Positions 27,710 to 36,531 of a stretch of DNA of 64,000 nucleotides are shown piece by piece. The DNA lies in contig CAWJBI010000061.1 in the NCBI GenBank assembly GCA_963841065.1, forward strand, positions 14,523 through 78,522. Reading direction: 5' to 3'. The notes below the pieces were generated by a model. It was not told the DNA's origin. It did not search any database and saw nothing but the letters and a program-made list of their open reading frames with translations. Position 1 is the stretch's first letter. Each line of letters opens with the position of its first letter. The position numbers were made by a program, and so were the translations under genes. This DNA comes from M0108 sp963841065 (GTDB lineage Bacteria > Pseudomonadota > Gammaproteobacteria > Chromatiales > Chromatiaceae).

Positions 27710-28435
27710 TCACAGCCGGAAATGCTCGCCCAGATAGACGGACCGGACCTGGGTATCTTCCAGCAGGGCTTGGGGAGCGCCCTCCGCTATGACCTGACCC
27801 TCGTTGATGATGTAGGCACGGTCGCAGATGTCGAGGGTCTCGCGGACATTGTGGTCGGTGATGAGGACACCGATACCGCGGTCGCGCAAGTGGGCGACAA
27901 TCTTCTTGATGTCGCCTACGGCAATGGGATCGACGCCGGCGAAGGGTTCATCCAGCAGCATGACCTTGGGCTCCACCGCCAGGGCCCGGGCAATCTCCAG
28001 GCGCCGCCGTTCTCCGCCGGAGAGGCTCATGGCCAGGGAGTCGGCGACATGGGCGATACCCAGTTCCTCCAGGAGGTCAAGGCAACGGCCAAGGCGGTGA
28101 TCGCGATCCAGGTCCTTGCGGGTCTCCAGTACCGCCAGGAGATTGTCCTGGGCGCTGAGTTTGCGAAAGACCGAGGCCTCCTGGGCCAGATAGCTCAGTC
28201 CCCGTCGCGCCCGTACGTGCATGGGTTTACCACTGATATCCTGGTCTTCCAGCCAGATTTCGCCTTGATCGGCGGCGACCAGGCCGACGATCATGTAAAA
28301 GCAGGTGGTCTTGCCGGCGCCATTGGGTCCGAGGAGGCCGACCACCTCGCCGGCATCCACGTCGACGCTGACACCCCTCACCACATGACGGTGGCGATAG
28401 TTCTTGATGAGGTTGCGGGCGCGCAGGGTCTTCAT
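27710..28435 (-). CDS. lptB: LPS export ABC transporter ATP-binding protein
   Basis: 241 aa. LptB powers lipopolysaccharide extraction with LptFG. Walker A GPNGAGKTTCFYMI, Q-loop region SYLAQEASVFRKL, signature LSGGERRRLEIARAL, Walker B VMLLDEPFAGVDPIA and H-loop VLITDHNVRETL are all present. Overlaps lptA by 4 bp. A 186-bp gap to rpoN downstream holds no gene. Confidence 0.96.
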   Translation of the reverse strand: MKTLRARNLIKNYRHRHVVRGVSVDVDAGEVVGLLGPNGAGKTTCFYMIVGLVAADQGEIWLEDQDISGKPMHVRARRGLSYLAQEASVFRKLSAQDNLLAVLETRKDLDRDHRLGRCLDLLEELGIAHVADSLAMSLSGGERRRLEIARALAVEPKVMLLDEPFAGVDPIAVGDIKKIVAHLRDRGIGVLITDHNVRETLDICDRAYIINEGQVIAEGAPQALLEDTQVRSVYLGEHFRL

Positions 28436-28968
28436 TGTTTGGGGGGCGGGGTGATATGAATTTTTACCCGCTCCTTGCCGTTGGCGCTGGCGCCGGCCTT
28501 GACCCTGGCGTTGGTCCGATCGTAGAGGATGCGGTCGCTGCGGAAGGTATCTGTCCCCTGAAAGACGACAGCCTGGTCGATGAGGGTGATCTCGTCCTTG
28601 TCGGCCTGGTATTCCATGCGCAGGGCCTCGGCCTGGACCGGCTTTTCCTCGCCCTCGACCGCCTGCTTATAGGTCGCGGGTTTGCCGATGGCGACCACTA
28701 ACTGCGGGCGTTTGTCCTCGGCATGGTGAATGGTGACCTGATCGGCGCGGATCTCCAGGCTGCCCTGTCGCACGATAACGTTGCCGGAGTAGAGGCTCAG
28801 GCGTTTGCCCTCGTCCATCTCGGCATTGTCGGCTTCAAGGTACAGGGGCTGCTGTTGGTCGGTTTCCAGGGCCCAGGCCGGGGCCGAGGACAACAGCAAG
28901 GTACCGAGAATGAGCCCTGGCCAGCCGCGCGCGGGTCGAAGGGCGCGGGGGTAGAATCCCTTGATCAT
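28432..28968 (-). CDS. lptA: LPS transport periplasmic protein LptA
   Basis: 178 aa. A signal segment (LILGTLLLSSAPAWA) leads into the beta-jellyroll OstA/LptA domain, seen in LYLEADNAEMDEGKRLSLYSG, IRADQVTIHHAE and DEITLIDQAVVFQGTDTFRSD. LptA bridges LptC and LptD across the periplasm. Overlaps lptC and lptB by 4 bp each. Confidence 0.93.
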   Translation of the reverse strand: MIKGFYPRALRPARGWPGLILGTLLLSSAPAWALETDQQQPLYLEADNAEMDEGKRLSLYSGNVIVRQGSLEIRADQVTIHHAEDKRPQLVVAIGKPATYKQAVEGEEKPVQAEALRMEYQADKDEITLIDQAVVFQGTDTFRSDRILYDRTNARVKAGASANGKERVKIHITPPPKQ

Positions 28969-29633
28969 GGAATCTCCTCGGTCACTTGATTGGTTGGGTC
29001 CGGGGCGGGAGGCGGGTCCTGCGCGGCCTTGGGCGCGGGCTTGGGGCTGTATTCCAGGCTCACGCGGCCGAAGAGGCGGGCCCGCAGTGTCTCGCCGAAC
29101 CAGGCCTCGCCGCCGCGCGGGCTGTTAAGCCAGTCCGTACCGCTGACGGCGCGCAGGGGTTGGTCGGTGCGGCCATATTCGTCGTTGGGCCAGACGAACA
29201 CTTCCCGGGTTTCGACCTGCAGGGGCGGGTTGTCCTGGCTCGCCTCGCGGTCCAGATACACCCTGCCGTGGAGTCGCACCTCCTCGGCCTTCTCGGAAAC
29301 CCAGCCGCGCTCGGACTTGAGCAGCCAAGGGGGCCCGGTCTCCGGGAAGAGGGTCAGGCGCGGCTCATCCAGTTCGCTGCCCGCGTTATCCGGGTAATGC
29401 CGCGCCTCGCGGGCGACCAGGCGGCGGTGGGGCCGGCCATTTTCGCCCAGGGTGGTGGCTCTCAGTCCCTCGATGGTGTGATCCGGCTGGCCTCGGCTCC
29501 CATCCTCCACCCGAGGGGATTCGTCGCGCATCCTTCCCAGCCACCAGGCGGTGACGGCCAGCAGGGCGAGCAGGATTGGCAGCAGGCGCTGACGACTAAT
29601 GCCCATGATGGCCGTGTCGAGGGGGGATCTCAC
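28965..29633 (-). CDS. lptC: LPS export membrane protein LptC
   Basis: 222 aa from a GTG at 29633 that overlaps the kdsC stop (GTGA); ATG 29606 is the alternative. One N-terminal membrane anchor (LLPILLALLAVTAWWLG), then a periplasmic jellyroll domain (LTLFPETGPPWLLKSERGWV, VRLHGRVYLDRE, DQPLRAVSGTDWL). A Pro/Ala-rich tail (KPAPKAAQDPPPAPDP) is longer than in E. coli LptC (191 aa). Confidence 0.9.
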   Translation of the reverse strand: MRSPLDTAIMGISRQRLLPILLALLAVTAWWLGRMRDESPRVEDGSRGQPDHTIEGLRATTLGENGRPHRRLVAREARHYPDNAGSELDEPRLTLFPETGPPWLLKSERGWVSEKAEEVRLHGRVYLDREASQDNPPLQVETREVFVWPNDEYGRTDQPLRAVSGTDWLNSPRGGEAWFGETLRARLFGRVSLEYSPKPAPKAAQDPPPAPDPTNQVTEEIP

Positions 29634-30151
29634 AGGTAGCGCGCCATCATGGCCTCCAAGGTGCCCTGGGCCTCCATAATGAGTTCGCAGAGGTCCCGGG
29701 CCGCGCCCCGGCCGCCGGGGGAGCGAGTCTGCCAGTGGGTATGGCGCTGGACCAGGGGGTGGGCATCGGCGACGGCGACCGCCAGGCCGGCGTGGCGCAG
29801 GACGGGTAGGTCCACCACGTCATCACCCACATAGGCGATGGCCTCGTCGGCCAGGCCCAGGCTGTGTTTCAGTTCCTCGTAGGCGGCCAGTTTGTCCTGG
29901 ATGCCTTGATAGAGGTGGTTGATGCCCAGGCTCGCCATGCGGATACGCACCACCTCCGAGGAGCGGCCGGTGATGATGGCCAGGGTGACCCCGGTTTGAC
30001 GCAGCATGACCATGCCGTGACCGTCGCGGGAGTTGAAGGCCTTGTACTCCTGACCATCGTCGCCGATGAAGAGGCTGCCGTCGGTGAGTACCCCATCGAC
30101 GTCGAAAATGGCGAGTTTGATACGGCTGGCGCGTTCAAGGATATCTCGCAT
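29630..30151 (-). CDS. kdsC: 3-deoxy-D-manno-octulosonate 8-phosphate phosphatase
   Basis: 173 aa from ATG 30151. HAD-type phosphatase in Kdo synthesis for lipopolysaccharide. Motif I AIFDVDGVLTDGSLF (nucleophile Asp), motif II AIITGRSSEVV, Lys in GIQDKLAAYEEL and motif IV GDDVVDLPVLRHAG are in order. The kdsD frame appears to run into it without a stop, an artefact of the kdsD break, since kdsC has its own start after a 26-bp gap. Confidence 0.94.
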   Translation of the reverse strand: MRDILERASRIKLAIFDVDGVLTDGSLFIGDDGQEYKAFNSRDGHGMVMLRQTGVTLAIITGRSSEVVRIRMASLGINHLYQGIQDKLAAYEELKHSLGLADEAIAYVGDDVVDLPVLRHAGLAVAVADAHPLVQRHTHWQTRSPGGRGAARDLCELIMEAQGTLEAMMARYL

Positions 30152-30177
30152 GGTCGTGAGTCTCCCGCTGGAAATTG

Positions 30178-31186
30178 CTAGACCACGCCCGCTCGCAGCA
30201 GGTCGTGCATGTTCAAGGCCCCGGCTAGTTGTCCCGCCTCGTCCACCACCAGCAGGGCGTTGATCTTGCGCTCCTCCATGACGCGCAGGGCCTCGGCGGC
30301 GAGGATGCCGGTCGTCACCGTGACGGGCTGGCGGGTCATGACGGCATCGACCAGGGTGGCGTGGAGGTCGAGGGCCCCATCCAGGGTCCGCCGCAGGTCG
30401 CCGTCCGTATAGATGCCGGCGATACGTCCCTCGCCATCGACGATGGCGCTCATGCCCAGCCCCTTGCGCGTCATCTCGATCAGGGTCTCCTTCAGCAAGG
30501 TGCCCAGGGGCACGCGCGGGATGGCCTGGTCCCGGTGCATGATGTCGTCGACGTGCAGCAGCAGACGTCGCCCCAGGGTGCCCGCCGGGTGGGAGCGGGC
30601 GAAGTCGTCCCGGGTAAAGCCCCGGCTCTCTAGCAAGGCCACCGCCAGGGCGTCGCCCATGGCCAGGGCCGCCGTGGTGCTGGCGGTGGGGGCCAGGCCC
30701 AAGGGACAGGCCTCCTCGGCCACGCTGACGTCGATGTTGACGTCGGCGCCTTGCGCCAGGGTCGAGCGCGGGTTCCCGGTCAGAGCTGATCAGGGGGACA
30801 CCCAGGCGCTTGATCAGCGGCAGGATCAGAAGAATCTCCTCGGTCTCCCCGGAGTTGGACAGGGCCAGGACCAGGTCGTCGGGCGTGATCATCCCCAGGT
30901 CGCCATGGCTGGCCTCTCCCGGGTGGACGAAGAAGGCCGGGCTCCCGGTGCTGGCTAGGGTGGCGGCGATCTTGCCGGCGATGTGCCCGGACTTGCCCAT
31001 GCCCAGGACCACGATGCGGCCCCGGCAGCCGAGCATGAATTGGCAGGCTCGCGCGAAGCCTTCGTCGAGGCGCTCCACCAAGGCCAGCACGGCGCTAGCC
31101 TCGGTCTCGAGAACCGCCCGGCCCAGGGCGCGCATCTTTTCGGCGCGGTCGGGATTGATCAAGGGTGAAGGCTCGGCTGTGACCAT
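30178..31186 (-). CDS. kdsD: Arabinose-5-phosphate isomerase, frame broken
   Basis: About 335 aa. Makes arabinose 5-phosphate for Kdo. The SIS domain has VVLGMGKSGHIAGKIAATL, SHGDLGMITPDDLVLALSNS and APTASTTAALAMGDALA; two C-terminal CBS repeats follow (IMHRDQAIPRV, AVMTRQPVTV). The frame changes near 30790, between GVPLIS and LTGNPRSTLAQGADV. The stop TAG is at 30178-30180. First gene of the kdsD-kdsC-lptCAB-rpoN series; divergent from the mla operon. Confidence 0.9.
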
Positions 31187-31288
31187 GAACCGGGGATTGT
31201 TTCAGAGGCATCGCGGGCACGCAAGGGCGATGCGGATCTAGGTTCCCCCTATTCAGGAACAAGGTGTGGGCGCGGGTGTCGGTTTGGC

Positions 31289-31317
31289 TTGACGCTTGCT
31301 AGAGGGAAGGGGACAAT
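31289..31317 (+). promoter_or_regulatory. Possible sigma-70 promoter for the mla operon
   Basis: TTGACG at 31289-31294, a 17-bp spacer and GACAAT at 31312-31317, 43 bp before the first mlaF start candidate. The -10 is weak (four of six). Confidence 0.4.
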
Positions 31318-31359
31318 TTGAGCATTTAGTACAGCCTTTTGGTTGCGGGAATCGGGCAC

Positions 31360-32235
31360 ATGGGATTGAGTAGCCCTCGCGTATCCGGCGAGACCGGCGT
31401 CATGTCATCCGGGGATCGTCGGCTGGAAGAGCCCGGCGACGATATCCTGGTGCGCATTCGTGGCCTGGCATTTTCCCATGGCGGCCGGCGCATTTTCGAT
31501 GGCGTGGATCTGGACATACCCCGGGGCAAGGTGACGGCGGTCATGGGGCCGAGCGGTACCGGCAAGACCACCTTGCTCAAGCTCATTGGGGGTCAGTTGC
31601 GCCCCCATGCCGGCAAGATCGAGGTGGATGGCGAGGATGTCCATGCCCTGTCCAAGGGCGATCTCTTCCGCCTGCGGACCCGTATGGGGATGCTGTTCCA
31701 GAGCGGGGCCCTCTTGACGGACCTCACGGTCTTCGGCAACGTTGCCTACCCCTTGCGCGAGCACACCCGGTTACCGGAATCCATGATCCGCAAGCTGGTC
31801 CTGATCAAGCTGGAGGCCGTGGGTCTGCGGGGCGCCCGCGACCTGAAGCCCAACGAACTGTCCGGTGGCATGGCCCGACGCGTGGCCTTGGCCCGGGCTA
31901 TCGCCCTGGATCCCATGATGATTATGTACGACGAGCCCTTTACGGGACAGGACCCCATCTCCATGGGGGTGCTGGTCAAATTGATCCGGCAACTCAACGA
32001 TGCCAGCCGCCTGACCAGCATTGTCGTCTCCCATGACGTGGCGGATACCACCAGCATCGCCGACTACCTCTATGTCATCGCCGGGGGCAAGGTAATGGCG
32101 CGGGGAACGCCCGCGGAGATTCGGGCCTCGTCCTCCGAGTGGGTGACCCAATTCATGGAGGGGCTGCCGGATGGGCCTGTCCATTTCCATTACCCTGCAC
32201 CCGCCCTGGCGGTGGACCTATTGGGGGCCGGCTAG
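31360..32235 (+). CDS. mlaF: Phospholipid transport ABC ATPase MlaF
   Basis: 291 aa from ATG 31360; ATG 31402 gives a form closer to the usual 270 aa. ATPase of the Mla system that moves phospholipids between the membranes. Walker A GPSGTGKTTLLKLIGG, signature LSGGMARRVALARAI, Walker B MMIMYDEPFTGQDPIS and SIVVSHDVADT are present. The FDGVDLDIPRGKVTAVMGPS stretch is typical of MlaF. Heads a five-gene mlaFEDCB operon. Confidence 0.92.
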   Translation: MGLSSPRVSGETGVMSSGDRRLEEPGDDILVRIRGLAFSHGGRRIFDGVDLDIPRGKVTAVMGPSGTGKTTLLKLIGGQLRPHAGKIEVDGEDVHALSKGDLFRLRTRMGMLFQSGALLTDLTVFGNVAYPLREHTRLPESMIRKLVLIKLEAVGLRGARDLKPNELSGGMARRVALARAIALDPMMIMYDEPFTGQDPISMGVLVKLIRQLNDASRLTSIVVSHDVADTTSIADYLYVIAGGKVMARGTPAEIRASSSEWVTQFMEGLPDGPVHFHYPAPALAVDLLGAG

Positions 32236-32239
32236 CATC

Positions 32240-33019
32240 ATGCTGGAAGCCCTTGCCCGTCTCGGCCACCTGGGTCTGCATGCCCTGGCCCGCCTGGGGC
32301 GCGGCCATCTGCTGCTGCTGGCCATTCTGAGCGGGCTGCCCAGCCTGATGGCGCGGCCGCGCCTGCTGTTTGCCCAGATTCACAATGTCGGCGTCCTCTC
32401 GGTCTTGATTATCGTGGTGTCGGGGCTCTTCGTGGGCATGGTGCTGAGCCTGCAGGGCCACTATGTCCTGTCCCAATTCGGGGCCTCGGAAAGCCTGGGG
32501 GTCATGGTCGCGGCCTCGCTGGTCCGGGAATTGGGGCCGGTGGTCACGGCCCTCCTAGTCGCGGGTCGCGCCGGCTCGGCCCTGACCGCCGAGATCGGCC
32601 TCATGAAGGCCACCGAACAGTTGTCCGGTCTGGAAATGATGGCGGTCGATCCCATCAAGCGCATCCTGACCCCCCGCTTTTTTGGCGGCCTCCTGGCCAT
32701 GCCCATGTTGGCGGCGATGTTCAGCGCCGTCGGTGTCATCGGTGGCTATTTCGTGGGTGTGGGCCTGCTGGGCGTGGACGATGGCGCCTTTTGGAGCCAG
32801 ATGCAGAGTAAGATCGACTGGCGCGAGGATATCGTCAACGGCGTCATCAAGAGCCTGGTCTTCGGTTGGGTGGTGACCTGGATCGCCCTTTTCGAGGGCC
32901 ACGACGCCATCCCTACCTCCGAGGGCGTGAGCCGGGCGACCACCCGCACCGTGGTGCATTCCGCCTTGGCCGTGCTCTGTCTGGATTTCGTTCTGACCGC
33001 CCTGATGTTTGGAGATTAA
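32240..33019 (+). CDS. mlaE: Phospholipid transport permease MlaE
   Basis: 259 aa from ATG 32240, 4 bp after mlaF. Five or six hydrophobic segments, with the family hallmark SLVRELGPVVTALLVAGRAG and EIGLMKATEQLSGLEMMAVDP, the loop that contacts the ATPase. Ends ALCLDFVLTALMFGD. Confidence 0.94.
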   Translation: MLEALARLGHLGLHALARLGRGHLLLLAILSGLPSLMARPRLLFAQIHNVGVLSVLIIVVSGLFVGMVLSLQGHYVLSQFGASESLGVMVAASLVRELGPVVTALLVAGRAGSALTAEIGLMKATEQLSGLEMMAVDPIKRILTPRFFGGLLAMPMLAAMFSAVGVIGGYFVGVGLLGVDDGAFWSQMQSKIDWREDIVNGVIKSLVFGWVVTWIALFEGHDAIPTSEGVSRATTRTVVHSALAVLCLDFVLTALMFGD

Positions 33020-33023
33020 ACCC

Positions 33024-33488
33024 TTGTCCCGTTTGCGTATGATCGAGATTCTGGTAGGCGCCTTCATGGCGGCCGGCTTCATCGCCCTCTTCTTTTTGGC
33101 CATGAAGGTGAGCAACCTGAGCGCGGATGTCGGTGGGCAGGGCTACCGCCTCAACGCCCGCTTCGAGAATGTCGGCAGTCTCAAGGTCCGCGCCCCCGTG
33201 GCCATGGCCGGGGTGCGGATCGGGCGGGTGGAGGCCATCGACTTCGACAAGGACCGGTACGAGGCGGTGGTGACCCTGCGCATCGACCCGCGCTACGACA
33301 CCATCCCGGATGACACCATCGCCAGCATCTTCACGTCCGGGCTGCTCGGCGAGCAATATATCGGCCTCGCCCCCGGGGGGAGTGAGGACCATCTCGCCGA
33401 CGGCGGCAGCCTGACGCAAACCCAATCGGCCCTGGTCCTGGAACAGATGATCGGGCAGTTTCTCTTTAAGAAGGCAGAAGAAGGTTAA
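33024..33488 (+). CDS. mlaD: MCE-domain substrate-binding protein MlaD
   Basis: 154 aa. The TTG at 33024 is preceded by GGAG at 9 nt and gives the usual SRLRMIEILVGAFMAAG opening; ATG 33039 is the alternative. One membrane anchor, then the MCE domain (ARFENVGSLKVRAPVAMAGV, GRVEAIDFDKDRYEAVVTL, IFTSGLLGEQYIGLAPGG). Short C-terminal helix as in MlaD, forming the hexameric ring's channel. Confidence 0.92.
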   Translation: MSRLRMIEILVGAFMAAGFIALFFLAMKVSNLSADVGGQGYRLNARFENVGSLKVRAPVAMAGVRIGRVEAIDFDKDRYEAVVTLRIDPRYDTIPDDTIASIFTSGLLGEQYIGLAPGGSEDHLADGGSLTQTQSALVLEQMIGQFLFKKAEEG

Positions 33489-33492
33489 GTTT

Positions 33493-34113
33493 ATGAGGCG
33501 TATTGTATTGTTAGCGGTAACGCTCCTCCTGGGGCTGGGTATCCTGGCCGAGGGGGCTTGGGCATCACAGCCCGACGCGGCGACCAAGCTGGTCCAGGAC
33601 GTGAGCCAGCGGATGCTCTCCACGCTGGAAAAGCGCCGGGCCGATGTGGAGCGGGACCCCAGCCTGATCTTCGGTCTAGTTGACCAGATCGTCGTCCCCC
33701 ATTTCGATTTCGAGAAGATCACCCAGTCGGCCGTGGGTCAGCATTGGAAAGATGCCTCTTCCGAGCAGCGCAAAGCCCTGGCCAACGGCTTCCGCGAGGT
33801 GCTGATCCGTACTTATGCCAAGGCCTTGCTGAATTATTCGGGCCAGGATATCCGCTACCTGCCCGTCAAGCCGGGACAGCGCGAGGCCACGGTCACCGTG
33901 CCCACGGAGGTGCGTGAGCGCGGTGGCCCCGTGGTCCCCGTCGATTACCGCATGTACGAAAAGAATGGCAAATGGCTGGTCTATGACCTAGTCATAGACA
34001 ATGTCAGCCTCATCGCCAATTACCGTAGCAGCTTCAACACCGAGATCCGTCGCGATGGCATCGATGGCCTCATCCGCCGCCTCGGCCAGATGAACCAGAA
34101 GGGCGAGGTGTGA
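33493..34113 (+). CDS. mlaC: Periplasmic phospholipid-binding protein MlaC
   Basis: 206 aa. Signal peptide LLAVTLLLGLGILAEGAWA. Family blocks FDFEKITQSAVGQHWKDAS, FREVLIRTYAKALLNY and NGKWLVYDLVIDNVSLIANY. MlaC ferries lipids between MlaD and the outer-membrane MlaA complex. No mlaA in the window. 4 bp from mlaD. Confidence 0.94.
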   Translation: MRRIVLLAVTLLLGLGILAEGAWASQPDAATKLVQDVSQRMLSTLEKRRADVERDPSLIFGLVDQIVVPHFDFEKITQSAVGQHWKDASSEQRKALANGFREVLIRTYAKALLNYSGQDIRYLPVKPGQREATVTVPTEVRERGGPVVPVDYRMYEKNGKWLVYDLVIDNVSLIANYRSSFNTEIRRDGIDGLIRRLGQMNQKGEV

Positions 34114-34427
34114 GTCAGGCCCAGCTCCGGTTTCAGGGCCTGTCCGAGGGCGTTTCCCATTACGCCTTGGTGGGCGTCCTGGATTTCCAGACCGTACCTG
34201 GCTTGCTGCCGGACGGAAAAAGGATGCTGGAAGGGGAGGGACCCCTGGACCTGGACCTGGTGGAGGTGCACGAGGCCAATAGTGCCGGGCTCGCCCTGCT
34301 GCTGGAATGGATCGACCTCGCGGGCCGTCGCGGCCGACCCCTGCGCCTGTATAATCTCCCCGAGTCCCTGGCCAATCTGGCGGATCTCGCCAATCTCGGC
34401 CCCCTCTTGCCGCTGGCGGATCTCTGA
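34110..34427 (+). CDS. mlaB: STAS-domain protein MlaB
   Basis: 105 aa from a GTG overlapping the mlaC stop (GTGA). A STAS fold with LDLDLVEVHEANSAGLALLLEWID, where the Ser of the HEANSAG motif matches the usual DxSG position. Binds MlaF and is needed for Mla activity in E. coli. The gene usually next (ibaG/bolA) is absent; the 154-bp gap to murA contains none. Confidence 0.85.
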   Translation: MSQAQLRFQGLSEGVSHYALVGVLDFQTVPGLLPDGKRMLEGEGPLDLDLVEVHEANSAGLALLLEWIDLAGRRGRPLRLYNLPESLANLADLANLGPLLPLADL

Positions 34428-34581
34428 GATCTGGCGGCTGCTACATTCTGGGGTTTGGCGGCCGGTCCGCAAGGCTGCCGCCCGCGGGCCAGGTCTTACC
34501 CAGGTCACGCCGCTATCCCCGCGGCGACCGCCGGCACCCTGGGCCATTTCCCCCTAACCCATTTCGTGATCGCAATTTTTG

Positions 34582-35839
34582 ATGGATAAACTCCTTATTC
34601 GGGGCGGCGAGCGGCTCGACGGCGAGGTTCGCATCGCTGGGGCCAAGAATGCCGCCCTGCCGATCCTGGCTGGTACCCTGCTGGCCGAGGGCCAGGTGCA
34701 CCTTTCCAATGTGCCCCACCTGCGCGACATCACCACGACCCTGGAATTGCTGGGCCGCATGGGGGTGGTCTTCACCCTGGGCGAGCGCATGGCCATCCAG
34801 TCCGATGCCAACCAGGTCAAGCAGTTCTCCGCCCCCTACGAACTGGTGCAAGACCATGCGCGCCTCTATCCTGGTGCTGGGGCCCCTGCTGGCCCGCTTC
34901 GGCCAGGCCGATGTCTCCCTGCCGGGAGGCTGCGCCATCGGCGCCCGGCCGGTCAATCTGCATATCGATGGCCTGCGGGCCATGGGCGCCGACATCAGTG
35001 TCGAGCAGGGCTATATCCGGGCCCGGGCCAAGCGGCTGCGCGGTGCCCACCTGATCCTGGAGTTGGTCACGGTCACCGGCACCGAAAACCTCATGATGGC
35101 GGCGGCCCTGGCCCAGGGCGAGACCCTGATCGAGAACGCCGCCCGGGAGCCCGAGGTCGAGGACCTGGCGGATTTCCTGATCGGCATGGGGGCGCGTATC
35201 GAGGGCGCCGGTACCGACCACATCCACATCCAGGGCGTGGATCGCCTGGTGGGCGCCAGTCATTGCATCCTGCCGGATCGCATCGAGGCTGGCACCTTCC
35301 TGGTGGCGGCGGCCATGACCGGTGGCCGGGTGGTGTTACGGGACATGCGCCCGGACCTGCTCGACGCCGTCATCGGCAAGCTGCGCGAGGCCGGGGCCGA
35401 GATCGAGACGGGGCCGGACTGGATCAGCCTCGACATGCGGGGGCGCCGCCCGCGCGCCGTCAATATCCACACGGCCCCCCATCCGGCCTTTCCCACCGAT
35501 ATGCAGGCCCAGTTCTGCGCCCTGAACAGCATTGCCGAGGGCGTTGCCACCATCACCGAGAATGTCTTTGAGAATCGCTTCATGCACGTCCCCGAGCTGC
35601 AGCGCATGGGGGCGGACATCGCCCTGGAGGGCCATATCGCCATCTGCCGCGGGGTCCCGCGCCTGACCGGTGCCCCCGTCATGGCTACCGACCTGCGTGC
35701 CTCCGCCGGCCTGGTCCTGGCCGGGCTCGTGGCCGAGGGCGAGACCCTCATCGACCGCATCTACCACCTCGACCGCGGCTATGACAACATCGAGGAGAAG
35801 CTGTCGGCTCTGGGCGCGACCATCCGGCGCGTCCATTGA
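34582..35839 (+). CDS. murA: UDP-N-acetylglucosamine 1-carboxyvinyltransferase, frame broken
   Basis: About 418 aa. First committed step of peptidoglycan synthesis. Starts MDKLLIRGGERLDGEVRIAG; KNAALPILAGTLL holds the catalytic Lys; the fosfomycin-binding Cys is in LPGGCAIGARPVNLHI; the C-terminus is DRIYHLDRGYDNIEEKL. The frame changes at about 34848, where one extra C sits between APYELV and KTMRASILVLGPLL. MurA is essential, so an assembly indel is likely. Confidence 0.93.
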
Positions 35840-35854
35840 TCGCGGAGCCCTGAC

Positions 35855-36520
35855 ATGGCCTTCGACGCCCCCCTCACCATCGCCCTCTCCAAGGGCCGGA
35901 TCTTCAAGGAGACTCTGCCTCTCCTCGCCCACGCTGGCATCCGGCCCCTGGATGACCCCGAGACCAGCCGCAAGCTGATTCTTGACACCAACCAGGCCCT
36001 GGTGAAGCTGGTCATCATCCGCGCCAGCGATGTCCCCACCTATGTCCAGTATGGCGCCGCCGATGTGGGGGTGGCTGGCAAGGACGTGCTGCTGGAACAT
36101 GGGGGCGAGGGTCTCTACGAACCCCTGGATCTGCGTATCGCCCGCTGCCGCATGATGGTGGCGGGGATTCCCGAGGCGGCGCTCACCTCCGGGGGCGGGC
36201 GTCTGCGGATCGCCACCAAATACGTCAAGTGCGCCGAACGCCACTTCGCCGCCAAGGGTCAGCAGGTGGAGATCATCAAGCTGTATGGCTCCATGGAGCT
36301 GGCCCCCCTGGTGGGGCTGGCGGACCTGATCGTCGATCTGGTGGAGAGCGGTAATACCCTCAAGGCCAACGGCCTGGTCCCCCTGGAACACATTGCCCCC
36401 ATCAGCTCCCGTCTCGTGGTCAACAAGGCCGCCTGGAAGATGAAACACGCCGCCGTCATGGCCCTGCTGGGGGCCCTGCGCGAGGCCGTGGCCCAGGGTC
36501 AGGCCATCCAACATGCTTAG
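35855..36520 (+). CDS. hisG: ATP phosphoribosyltransferase, short form
   Basis: 221 aa. Catalyses the first step of histidine synthesis. Begins LTIALSKGRIFKETLPLL; GAADVGVAGKDVLLEH and ADLIVDLVESGNTLKANGL (PRPP-binding) are typical. It lacks the C-terminal regulatory domain of the long form, so it should need HisZ, which is not in this window. 15 bp after murA, a murA-hisG-hisD-hisC order common in Gammaproteobacteria other than enterics. Confidence 0.94.
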   Translation: MAFDAPLTIALSKGRIFKETLPLLAHAGIRPLDDPETSRKLILDTNQALVKLVIIRASDVPTYVQYGAADVGVAGKDVLLEHGGEGLYEPLDLRIARCRMMVAGIPEAALTSGGGRLRIATKYVKCAERHFAAKGQQVEIIKLYGSMELAPLVGLADLIVDLVESGNTLKANGLVPLEHIAPISSRLVVNKAAWKMKHAAVMALLGALREAVAQGQAIQHA

Positions 36521-36531
36521 AGGTTAGGCTC

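Noticed and set aside
29630..31186. A 518-codon frame joining the kdsD N-terminus to kdsC
   Set aside because: The middle is an out-of-frame Arg/Pro-rich reading of kdsD; the true kdsD C-terminus with CBS domains lies in another frame and kdsC has its own start.
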